From IMG/VR virus record IMGVR_UViG_3300047550_001185, positions 1 through 24,489 of that record: a stretch of 24,489 nucleotides of DNA; one strand, written 5' to 3'. The DNA is from a virus. The notes beneath the pieces were generated by a model. The model was given only the letters and a program-made list of their open reading frames with translations, searched no databases and had not been told where the DNA came from. Shown here one piece after another: positions 9,601 through 15,186 of the stretch. How positions within the stretch are numbered: position 1 is the stretch's first letter; each line of letters begins with the position of its first letter. A program made the translations under genes and the position numbers.

Positions 9601-10481
9601 CCAGTGGCCTCTGCGAACAGCGTTACGGCACCGGGTAGGCGTTCACCCAGCTGACCTTGGATTTCCTCCGCTGTGGCTTTGCCTTTCGAGAAGACCTGAG
9701 CCATGGCGACCAGTGCGCCTTGCACGTCTTCCGCGCTGCCGCCGGTCGCTCGGATAGCGGAGGAGACGCCATTGAATACCAGCTCTGCGTCCCTGACCTT
9801 GCCGCCGGCGCCAATAACAGCAGCCGCAAGGCCGGTGAAGCCTTGAATTGCCTCCTGCTTGGTGACGTTGAATGAGCGAGTGGCGTTATTGATAACGCCC
9901 ATCGCCGCCTCGTACTCTCGAGACGACTGCGTCACGCCTTTGAGCGCGATCTGCAAGCGCTGGAACTGAGCGGCCTGATCGGCCATCGCGGCAATCTGCT
10001 GCCGGACGATCGAAACTTGCGCTCCGATGGCGCCACCAGCCAATGCTCCTTGCGGGCCGAAGAAAGCGCCGATGCCTGCGCCGATCAGGCCCTCGGGGCC
10101 GCCGAACACACCCGATGCGGCGACCGCACCAGCGGTCTGCGCGAACTGCAGCGCTTTACCGCCGCGCTGCTGTGCGCCAGTCGCCTTGTCGAGCTGCGCC
10201 TGATACTTGTTGATCGTGCCGGTGAGCTTGCGGTACTCAGCGTCCGTTATGGACAGCTGAGCACGCACATCCTTCAGTGCGTTAATTGATCGCCGCAGGT
10301 CGTTCTCGCTGCGGTCAGCGGCGCCGCCTAGCTGCAGGGCAGCATTCTTGAGCTTCTGAAGGTCGGCTGCAGCCGGTGATGCGGTGGTCTGAAGCTGACG
10401 AACGGCATTCTTCAGGCTTTCGACCTGATCCATCCCCTTGAGGAGGACCTCGATCCTGGCTCTGATCGTCTCATTTGCCAT
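6666..10481 (-). CDS. H: Tape measure protein H with embedded NlpC/P60-like peptidase
   Basis: The product is 1271 residues, longer than lambda gpH (853), and sets tail length. Residues ~1-110 are coiled coil. Residues ~110-160 are a Gly/Ala-rich hydrophobic segment. Residues ~170-390 are the common tape-measure N-terminal domain (GQLGERLPGAVTLFAEATGR). Residues ~615-720 are charged coiled coil. Residues ~745-850 form a peptidase domain: Cys757 (ANMCAESVKAFY), LQPGDIVATG, and His811 (PHVGVYTGG). Residues ~880-1030 are coiled coil again. The C-terminus is lambda H-like: KGVEDALVSLVTTGTANFRE, then MGEAGPEAIIPLRRG at about 1196. The start at 10481 overlaps the end of T by 11 bases. By the usual tail-length rule, roughly 1.5 angstrom per residue gives a tail near 190 nm; this is only an estimate because the peptidase domain is globular. 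Confidence 0.94.
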   Translation of the reverse strand: MANETIRARIEVLLKGMDQVESLKNAVRQLQTTASPAAADLQKLKNAALQLGGAADRSENDLRRSINALKDVRAQLSITDAEYRKLTGTINKYQAQLDKATGAQQRGGKALQFAQTAGAVAASGVFGGPEGLIGAGIGAFFGPQGALAGGAIGAQVSIVRQQIAAMADQAAQFQRLQIALKGVTQSSREYEAAMGVINNATRSFNVTKQEAIQGFTGLAAAVIGAGGKVRDAELVFNGVSSAIRATGGSAEDVQGALVAMAQVFSKGKATAEEIQGQLGERLPGAVTLFAEATGRTGAELAKAFEQGTVGLNDVMKFAIALGDKYAETNEKIASSSEASGERLKVAFATLREEFGRTFQPLGSAIQDMTASLAEAASQMLLTARNSEELNAALGEATKNSTSAAKALEEFKKTGTTGVDGGIGDAILQWFSGTTELETQLRNTDTQLQASITRFYEAEGAVAAHRKALLASGQSLEEQGKAISAAQGALIIFEGRLRTLALQNKNNTKEAEFYRAKVAELKGVLDSVKGTYKAKIEIQQIFSGNAPGAGPNAGKSIPDGYRKIAGKLAYQVPGVGWVDARTGQPIFKSGSGGDRGQSTFQNPDSKDGSGESEAKKAAAAAKRDADERQRTEESLAKARIALDDAVHRNAMELIRKRYEYEQELINKQRDNWVKSQTGAARTTAGIVAQFLGELDQMQGRMVQAQQQLADSTQKLKSTQAMAVTTVGGGVMSGPGFSAAQLQAAAQEASRFTGIANMCAESVKAFYKSLGISLPGVTAWADTVRKAGQVMTDWSKLQPGDIVATGRPGDTPHVGVYTGGDSVFHQSRSRGLAVGNYPDLGYFKSGGYFVRPSAGGGVGAAGRRDIAAEGSANIAEQDLATANQLLNLYNEQLSKLTPEAVKGFVLNLTDDLRQQNAALKDSAAITALRNRLQLEGVRPEIIDSEVKKAEAVQQNSQSLATLQTLLDAAKAKLQELEAANKGNTQEAINAKTQVDAYSQGIAALNPQLEEFKNRTDAATAAQIAFSDAMRFRQDMNIGAGIREGAQQYVDSIGTMREATAQLAQTGIKGVEDALVSLVTTGTANFREFAASILKDTARMIIQQLVLRTIMQVIGAIGGGVGGGGFSGFSGAGPVSGASVFSSGQAGFNPGAFSMPSLLSAQGNVFDTKGVVPYAMGGIVTRPTLFKFANGGYMNTGLMGEAGPEAIIPLRRGRDGKLGVAGGGGATNVTVNVDAKGTSVQGNSGQGEQLGRAISQAVQAELVRQKRPGGLLAA
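7932..8234 (-). other. Peptidoglycan peptidase domain inside the tape measure
   Basis: Residues ~750-850 of the tape measure contain an NlpC/P60- or CHAP-like cysteine peptidase: Cys757 at a helix start, an LQPGDIV strand at 795-801, His811 in PHVGVYTGG and a further His823 in SVFHQS. Lambda gpH lacks this domain, but many other phage tape measures carry a wall hydrolase that is ejected ahead of the DNA. The domain is flanked by coiled coils, as expected for a bead within a long rod. Confidence 0.8.
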
Positions 10482-10758
10482 GGTCGTTCAGCACCTGAAG
10501 AGCGGCCGCTTCCATGACCTGGATGCCCTCCAGCATGGCCTTTGGATCCTCAACAGAGTATAGGTCGCACAGCCACCGGAGCACCTCGTACTTCAAGCCT
10601 GTGAAGCCACCCATGACGACGTTCCACTGCGTCTGCATGCGCATGAACATCATTACGATGTCCCAGTTCTCGTCCCAGACTTCAAAATCCTTTTCCGGCT
10701 CAGGTTCAGGGAGGACGACACCCATCAACCTGGCATCGTCCTCCGTGTCATCCTTCAC
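10471..10758 (-). CDS. Tail assembly chaperone T region (DUF1799-type), mainly read as a G-T frameshift fusion
   Basis: The coordinates give the stand-alone frame from its first possible start, a GTG at 10758 (95 residues, AGGTGG four bases upstream). The same frame is open back to 10797, where it joins the end of G by a -1 slip. That adds 13 residues (LEEAARHWAAGGS) and gives a 216-residue fusion. The sequence resembles the DUF1799 tail proteins found between G and H: acidic start (PEPEPEKDFEVWDENW), then FMRMQTQWNVVMGG and YEVLRWLCDLY. In lambda, the GT fusion binds tape measure and tail tube subunits during assembly and is absent from the virion. The position just before H fits. I think the fusion is the main product, since the codons upstream of the GTG also read as protein of this family. 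Confidence 0.85.
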   Translation of the reverse strand: MKDDTEDDARLMGVVLPEPEPEKDFEVWDENWDIVMMFMRMQTQWNVVMGGFTGLKYEVLRWLCDLYSVEDPKAMLEGIQVMEAAALQVLNDHGK

Positions 10759-10768
10759 CGATCCACCT

Positions 10769-10803
10769 GCGGCCCAGTGGCGGGCCGCCTCCTCTAGTTT
10801 TTT
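10769..10803 (-). promoter_or_regulatory. Programmed -1 ribosomal frameshift signal between G and T
   Basis: On the minus strand, bases 10803-10797 read A AAA AAC in the G frame (codons AAA and AAC), a canonical X-XXY-YYZ slippery heptamer. The G stop TAG follows directly (10796-10794). After 8 bases (10796-10789) comes a perfect 7-bp stem, GCGGCCC (10788-10782) with GGGCCGC (10775-10769), closing a 6-base loop. A one-base backward slip moves reading exactly into the T frame at CTA (10797), which is open to the T stop. The spacer contains AGGAGG, which has no start codon at a usable distance. Lambda uses G GGA AAG at this gene pair, so the site is different but the logic is the same. Confidence 0.85.
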
Positions 10804-11120
10804 GCTTTGCTGCCTTCCAGGCTTGCCAGATAGGCAGCGATGATCCCACGGGTGAAGTAGGGATCATCCAGCTGCTCCTTGACGGTGGCCTTGGTGAAAG
10901 GCAGCTCCTTGCCGGCTTCGTCCGTGATGCCTTCCCAGCCCTGGAGGACGGCCTCGATCAACTCGATGTCGCCTTTATCGATCAGCTTCTGAAATTCAGA
11001 ACGACCGATGCGCTTGAAAACAGCATCGAAGGTCTCGTTCTCAAACCGGCCGCCGTCGACGGGTGATTCGACGGTGACCGGCCATTTGAAGGTCGAAGAC
11101 TTCTTGCGGACGAATGCCAT
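10794..11120 (-). CDS. G: Tail assembly chaperone G
   Basis: The product is 108 residues, in the place of lambda gpG (140 residues), upstream of T and the tape measure. It reads as a tail assembly chaperone: basic start (MAFVRKKSSTFKWPVTV), a middle helix RSEFQKLIDKGDIELIEAVL, WEGITDEAGKELPF, and a final amphipathic helix FTRGIIAAYLASLEGSKAKN ending in the slippery sequence. G coats the tape measure before the tube polymerises. A ratio of G to G-T is set by frameshifting in lambda and probably here too. The ATG at 11120 lies 18 bases after the tube gene stop, with GGAG upstream. Family call from context and sequence pattern. Confidence 0.85.
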   Translation of the reverse strand: MAFVRKKSSTFKWPVTVESPVDGGRFENETFDAVFKRIGRSEFQKLIDKGDIELIEAVLQGWEGITDEAGKELPFTKATVKEQLDDPYFTRGIIAAYLASLEGSKAKN

Positions 11121-11138
11121 GCAGGGGTGCTCCGGTGA

Positions 11139-12071
11139 TCAGGTGTAAACGAGCGAAACCTCGTCGTTACCTGCGCTGGTGGGAATGGCCACGTAAGGCA
11201 GGTTCAGCATCTGGATGCCGTCGCTGTCACTATACGTGGGGTTGCCAATGTCGACCTTCTGTGCGGTGAAGGTCACGATATTGCCAGCCGTAGTGCCGTG
11301 CGCGAAGGTCAGGCTGCCGGTGGTGTTGTTGTTGGCGATCGTGAAGTAGTCCTTTTGCGCAATGGTGGGCGCTTCAATCACGACCTCACCAGCGGGGGCG
11401 CGGTTGGTGATCAGGACAGACTTGGTGCAGCCAATCAGCTCGCGGTACACCACCTCGTTGGCGATGTCGAAGCTGCAGTTCATCAGGCAGCCGCTGTAGC
11501 TCAGCAGGCTGAACGCGGAGGTGTTGCCTTCCTTGAAGATCAGCGGTGTGGCCTGAGCCGAGTAGGTGACAGACGGAGCGGCAGTGTCGGTTGGGGCGTT
11601 GTAGATGCCGGTCATCGTGAACGAGATCACCGGGATCTCATTCAGGTTGCAGGTCATCGTGAAGGTGCCGCGACAGCCGGTCGCCTTGTGCAGTACACCA
11701 TCGTTGTTGAAGTAGATGGTGGCGCTGGAGAAGCTGGAGCTCACCGGCGCATAGGTCACGCTGGTGGTAGCCACGACGGTTTCAGAGAAGCCGCAGGCTT
11801 TCAGTAGAGAGCCGTACTTCGGAGCGGTGCCAGCAGTGCCGGAACCAGCCAGTTCCACCTCAAAGGTGATGCCGACGCGGGTGTTGGCGAGCAGCTGCTC
11901 GGAGTTGCCCAGGTAGGGGCGGATCAGGTCGCGGCTGACGGTGTCAGCATCGAGCGGGGTGATCTCGAGATTGCGGACCAGAATCGCATCAGTGCCGGCA
12001 GGCGTGCTGTCGGTGGCGTAAGTCGATTCAGTCTTCGCCAGAATCAGGCGCTTGCGGGTCAGCAGAGCCAT
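11139..12071 (-). CDS. Major tail tube protein
   Basis: The product is 310 residues and occupies the gpV position. It looks like a phage tail tube protein: MALLTRKRLILAKTES at the start, then NLEITPLDADTVSRDLIRP and YLGNSEQLLANTRVGITFEV, a segment common to these tube subunits. The rest is rich in Thr, Val and Gly and reads as beta strands (CRGTFTMTCNLNEIPVISFT). It should polymerise into the hexameric tail tube on the tip complex, and length is set by H. The ATG at 12071 lies inside the end of the preceding 60-residue gene (44-base overlap) and has GAGG about 10 bases upstream. No Ig-like C-terminal domain of the lambda gpV type is evident. Confidence 0.85.
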   Translation of the reverse strand: MALLTRKRLILAKTESTYATDSTPAGTDAILVRNLEITPLDADTVSRDLIRPYLGNSEQLLANTRVGITFEVELAGSGTAGTAPKYGSLLKACGFSETVVATTSVTYAPVSSSFSSATIYFNNDGVLHKATGCRGTFTMTCNLNEIPVISFTMTGIYNAPTDTAAPSVTYSAQATPLIFKEGNTSAFSLLSYSGCLMNCSFDIANEVVYRELIGCTKSVLITNRAPAGEVVIEAPTIAQKDYFTIANNNTTGSLTFAHGTTAGNIVTFTAQKVDIGNPTYSDSDGIQMLNLPYVAIPTSAGNDEVSLVYT

Positions 12072-12210
12072 CGGTGATTACCTCAGGAGTTGCGTGAGCG
12101 GGGGTGATGGCCGGCTCAGTACGCTCGATGAGCTTCCGCTTGCCGGTTTTGGGGTCTTGGAGGTATGTGCCTCCTTGCCCATGGTATTCATCGGTCGTGG
12201 TAGCCATCAT
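12028..12210 (-). CDS. Small conserved-type phage protein upstream of the tail tube, unknown function
   Basis: The product is 60 residues, starting MMATTTDEYHGQGGTYLQD. I do not recognise a function. The N-terminal half (GQGGTYLQDPKTGKRKLIER) looks like a short folded motif or peptide with an Asp-Pro-Lys-Thr-Gly turn; the C-terminal half is acidic, Pro-rich and probably disordered. Upstream in-frame codons exist (to 12261), but they lie inside the previous gene. The ATG at 12210 overlaps that gene's stop (TAATG), so I chose it; a second ATG follows at 12207. The position between terminator and tube suggests a small tail component or assembly factor. Its end overlaps the tube gene by 44 bases. 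Confidence 0.7.
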   Translation of the reverse strand: MMATTTDEYHGQGGTYLQDPKTGKRKLIERTEPAITPAHATPEVITDGSADPQAPDSGED

Positions 12211-12632
12211 TAAGCCGCCAGGTTGGTGACAGAGGATCTGTACCGAACAAGGTAATCGCACATGACGACACCCGCCGGTTGATCAGCCTCGACTGTTTGG
12301 AACTCTACTCGCAACGGCTGGATGTCCATGGCAAGCCCGCCAAGGGTTAAGTCAGCCATCACTTTGCTGTGCAGCGATTCCACAATCGGATCCGCAGCCT
12401 GATCAGGGACATTGGCCCGCACGACTACTGCCACGCGCACGGTCAGTGACCAGTCCAGGGTTGGCAGGCTGGTGTTCTGCTGTGCGGTGTCTTCAAGCGG
12501 CTCGACAACAATCGCTGGGCTCTCCTGCCGTGCCATTGGCTCGACCCGGCTGCGATAGATCCTGTTGCCGACACCAGTGGTGCCATTGAGGGCCGATCGG
12601 ATTGCGGCCAGGATCTGTTCGCGCTTGGTCAT
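12210..12632 (-). CDS. Tail terminator candidate (gpU position)
   Basis: The product is 140 residues, close to lambda gpU (131). It starts MTKREQILAAIRSALNG, continues with ESPAIVVEPLEDTAQQN, then LDWSLTVRVAVVVRA and HSKVMADLTLGGLAMDIQPL, and ends with strands MCDYLVRYRSSV. This alpha/beta layout and length fit tail terminator or completion proteins that cap the tube and join it to the head. The gene lies immediately upstream of the tube region, as gpU does. No strong ribosome site is seen before its ATG; it follows a 55-base gap. A gpZ-type role cannot be excluded because no separate Z is visible in the window. Confidence 0.65.
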   Translation of the reverse strand: MTKREQILAAIRSALNGTTGVGNRIYRSRVEPMARQESPAIVVEPLEDTAQQNTSLPTLDWSLTVRVAVVVRANVPDQAADPIVESLHSKVMADLTLGGLAMDIQPLRVEFQTVEADQPAGVVMCDYLVRYRSSVTNLAA

Positions 12633-12650
12633 GGCTTCAGATTAGCTGCA

Positions 12651-12664
12651 TTCGACAGGTCGAA
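12651..12664. repeat. Short perfect inverted repeat in the gap before the terminator gene
   Basis: TTCGAC and GTCGAA, two bases apart, form a perfect 6-bp inverted repeat in the 55-base gap between the repeat-protein gene and the terminator candidate. This is one of few gaps in the operon. It could be a protein site or a short RNA hairpin of 5 bp with a 4-base loop. No U-run follows it, so it is not an intrinsic terminator. Confidence 0.35.
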
Positions 12665-12687
12665 GCGCGGGCAATTCCGGGACATTG

Positions 12688-14706
12688 CTAGAAGATCAGC
12701 ACGTTGCGGCGCCGTGCTGTGCTGGTTTTCTCCAGCGTTGCAGCATTGCCGGTGAATGCAAACGTTCCAGCATCAGCCGGCAGCTCAAAGGCACCCGTCT
12801 CGGTCAACGCAGCGCTGTTGCCGGTGAGAGCGAAAACGCCAGCACTGGCCTGCACAACACGGGTGCGGTTGAAGACCGCCGGCCGACCTGTGAGCGTGAA
12901 TGCTGCATTTGCGGCAAATAGGGTGCGGCTTGTTGCAAATGCAGCATTGCCGCCACTGAGCGCAAACGCGCCCGTGTCAGCCGACAGCACATGGCTGCGC
13001 GAAATCGCGACTCCGCCGCCTGTGAGCAGGAACTGGCCGGCCTCAGCCGCCAACTGCTCACTGTCGGCAAAGGTAATGGACTGGCCGGTGAAGCTGAAGT
13101 TGCCGCTGTCGACCGGCAGCACATAGCTGCGAACAAGGTCAACTGGTTGGCCGTCTAGTTGAAACTGCCCAGCTTCTGCAGCGACAGCCTGACTTTGCGT
13201 GAAATTCGCCTGCTGGCCGGTGACGCTGTAGCCGCCTGCGTCGACGCCGAAGAGGCGGTTGTGAGCCAATCCGGCCTGTTGGCCTGTCAGCGCAAAGCTG
13301 CCGACGATCGGGTCGATTTCAAATGCGCCCAGCGTGGTGAGCACTGCGGGCTGGCCGGTGAGCGAGAACTGCCCAGCGTCGGCGCCCAGCGCCCAGGTGC
13401 GACTGAAGGTGACCGACTGCCCGGTCTCGATGAACGTGCCGGCGCCGCCGCTGAGGTAGTAGCCGCGGAGCAGGGCGGGCTCGCCACCGCTAAGCGCGAA
13501 CGATCCAGCGTCGGCCGCCAGATCATGATCATGTAGCAGAGCGGCATTGTTGCCTACCAAGGCAAAGGATCCAGCCTCAACGACCAGCGAGTAGCTGCGG
13601 GTCAGGCTTGGTTCGCCGCCCGTCAGCGTGAAGGCGCCCGTCTGGCCCGCCAACTCGTCGGTGTCAGCCAGTCCGGCAGGATGGCCTACAAGGTCGAACG
13701 TGCCGGCCTCGGCCGTGATCGAGTAGGTGCGGCTGAATGAGGCAGCCTTTCCGTCCAGGGCAAAGGTGCCAGCTTCTGCCTGCAGCTCCTCGGCCGCTGC
13801 TATCGAAAAAGTGGCGTCGTTGCCGACCAGCGCGAACGATCCGGTGTCCGCCGCCAGCTGGTGCTGGTGCTGAAGCGTGGCGTCGTTGCCGACCAGCGCA
13901 AACAGGCCAGTCTCGCCGGCAATGTTGATGTTGTGCCGCGTGTCGGCCGGGTTGCCCGTAAGCGTGAACGCACCGCGCTCGCCGGTCATCACACGATTGC
14001 GCGTGAGGTCTGCGGCATTGCCTGTCAGCGTGAAGTCGCCGACGATCGGCGTCTCAGTCCGGTTGACCAGCTCGCGGACCGCGAAATAGACCGCAGCCAC
14101 GTCATCTGAGCCGGCACTGAAGCCAACGTTCCGAGCACCTTGCCCCGCCGTGGTCTCGCGGACCATCGCGGCGCCGAACTGGCCAAAGTCAATGCTGGTC
14201 AGAGCCGTGCTGCCAGTGCCGTCTCCCGTTGGCGTCGCCAGGCCGGAATAGGTGGCGGCATAGCGCAGGCTGTTAACGCCGACGCTTCCATCGTCGATGG
14301 AGACCACCGCCAGCGCTTGGTCACCCTCCCTGATCTGAACGCCGGCCCAGGTGGTGTTTGTCGCGGCGGTAACGGTCGCCGCCGACGCATACATGACCGT
14401 GGCGTTATTGGTCCGGTTGACCGTGATCGTCTGGTTGCCGGTGCCAAGCCCGGAGCCCAAGAAGAACATGTCGGTGCGACCAGGCTCACCGGCCGAGTCG
14501 ATCGCGACCGCGCCAGCGACACGAGTCAGTGCCGTGCCGCCATAGGTGACCGACGTGATGAAATCGCTGGCGCTGATCGTGTGAACAAAAACGAGCACAC
14601 CCTGCGGCGTGCCGCTTTGCGTGTGCGTCCAGCTGAATGACGCCTGGTTAGTTGAGCCTGTTGTACCTGTGTGGCTCTCGGAGGCAGCGCTATGGGCTAC
14701 AGCCAC
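12688..14706 (-). CDS. Large repeat-rich surface/fibre protein, 20 x 22-residue tandem repeats
   Basis: The product is 672 residues with two parts. Residues 1-219 are an all-beta N-terminal domain (SHTGTTGSTNQASFSWTHTQ, VTYGGTALTRVAGAV, TDMFFLGSGLGTGNQTITV). Residues 220-~660 are 20 tandem copies of a 22-residue motif, and the protein ends with a basic tail TARRRNVLIF. No signal peptide or membrane segment is seen. The start is GTG with GGAGG six bases upstream. It lies in a cluster of fibre genes between head and tail modules, so a virion surface fibre or appendage is the best inference. I recognise the repeat type as one I recall from proteobacterial prophage-like proteins, but not a function. 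A beta-solenoid fold is likely from the fixed period and alternating hydrophobics. Confidence 0.8.
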   Translation of the reverse strand: MAVAHSAASESHTGTTGSTNQASFSWTHTQSGTPQGVLVFVHTISASDFITSVTYGGTALTRVAGAVAIDSAGEPGRTDMFFLGSGLGTGNQTITVNRTNNATVMYASAATVTAATNTTWAGVQIREGDQALAVVSIDDGSVGVNSLRYAATYSGLATPTGDGTGSTALTSIDFGQFGAAMVRETTAGQGARNVGFSAGSDDVAAVYFAVRELVNRTETPIVGDFTLTGNAADLTRNRVMTGERGAFTLTGNPADTRHNINIAGETGLFALVGNDATLQHQHQLAADTGSFALVGNDATFSIAAAEELQAEAGTFALDGKAASFSRTYSITAEAGTFDLVGHPAGLADTDELAGQTGAFTLTGGEPSLTRSYSLVVEAGSFALVGNNAALLHDHDLAADAGSFALSGGEPALLRGYYLSGGAGTFIETGQSVTFSRTWALGADAGQFSLTGQPAVLTTLGAFEIDPIVGSFALTGQQAGLAHNRLFGVDAGGYSVTGQQANFTQSQAVAAEAGQFQLDGQPVDLVRSYVLPVDSGNFSFTGQSITFADSEQLAAEAGQFLLTGGGVAISRSHVLSADTGAFALSGGNAAFATSRTLFAANAAFTLTGRPAVFNRTRVVQASAGVFALTGNSAALTETGAFELPADAGTFAFTGNAATLEKTSTARRRNVLIF
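12727..14049 (-). repeat. Twenty tandem 66-bp (22-residue) coding repeats
   Basis: The consensus is x-E/D-A-G-x-F-x-L-T-G-x-x-A-x-L-x-R-x-x-x-L-x, for example AEAGTFALDGKAASFSRTYS, ADAGSFALSGGEPALLRGYY and VDSGNFSFTGQSITFADSEQ. Copies 4, 11 and 19 are 24 residues long, each gaining two residues near the end of the unit (SIAAAEELQ, TTLGAFEID, TETGAFELP). The G-x-F-x-L-T-G core is kept in nearly all copies; copy 18 has Ala for the first Gly and copy 10 has TFIETG. DNA identity between copies is moderate, so the array is old or diversified rather than freshly amplified. Confidence 0.9.
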
Positions 14707-14731
14707 GGTCCGCCTCCGTCACTCAGGTAAA

Positions 14732-15151
14732 TCAGGCCAAGGTCAGGATGCCAGCAGCGTCCCAGGTGATCGTGAAGGTCTCGCCGTTCTGAAGCGAAAC
14801 GGTCGCGCCATAGTCGTAGAACCCGATCAGCTCGCCGTTGGTAGCTGTGGAGTTGTACAGCACAACGTACCTGAAGTCGGGAACCGTGCCCGTCGCTGTG
14901 AGCACCAGATCGTTGGCATCCAACTTGTAGGTGCCGCTGGTCTGCGCCGAAGTTACGCCAGTCAGGTTGCGGCCGGTGGTAGTGCCGTTCTGAATGTTGG
15001 TGTAGCTGATCTGCGTGATGTTGCTCAGCTGCGTGTTCGTGTTCACGGGCAGCGTATTGGTCAGCGCCACCGTCAGCGTGTCGCTGCCGAGGTTGTGGAC
15101 CTTCTCGGCAAGCGCCTCTACGAAGGAGTTGAACTTGGTAAAGGTTGCCAT
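14732..15151 (-). CDS. Virion-associated protein of unknown function, fibre cluster
   Basis: The product is 139 residues, starting MATFTKFNSFVEALAEKVHN, then LGSDTLTVALTNTLPVNTNT and LTATGTVPDFRYVVLYNST. Proteins with this start occur in many tailed phages among structural genes, as I recall, without a defined role. The sequence reads as beta strands after a short N-terminal helix, with no catalytic motif, signal peptide or membrane segment. The ATG has GAGGAG about 11 bases upstream. It lies between a fibre-like gene and the large repeat protein, so a fibre-associated or adaptor role is a reasonable inference. Confidence 0.7.
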   Translation of the reverse strand: MATFTKFNSFVEALAEKVHNLGSDTLTVALTNTLPVNTNTQLSNITQISYTNIQNGTTTGRNLTGVTSAQTSGTYKLDANDLVLTATGTVPDFRYVVLYNSTATNGELIGFYDYGATVSLQNGETFTITWDAAGILTLA

Positions 15152-15186
15152 GAATCGAAGGGCTCCTCTGTTGGGGTCAGTCTAGG

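Noticed and set aside
12211-12261. Upstream extension of the 60-residue gene to 12261
   Set aside because: The extra codons overlap the terminator candidate and read as off-frame sequence; the TAATG overlap at 12210 is a better start.
12727-14049. CRISPR-like or non-coding tandem repeat
   Set aside because: The 66-bp periodicity is a protein repeat in an open frame; there are no identical repeats separated by unique spacers.
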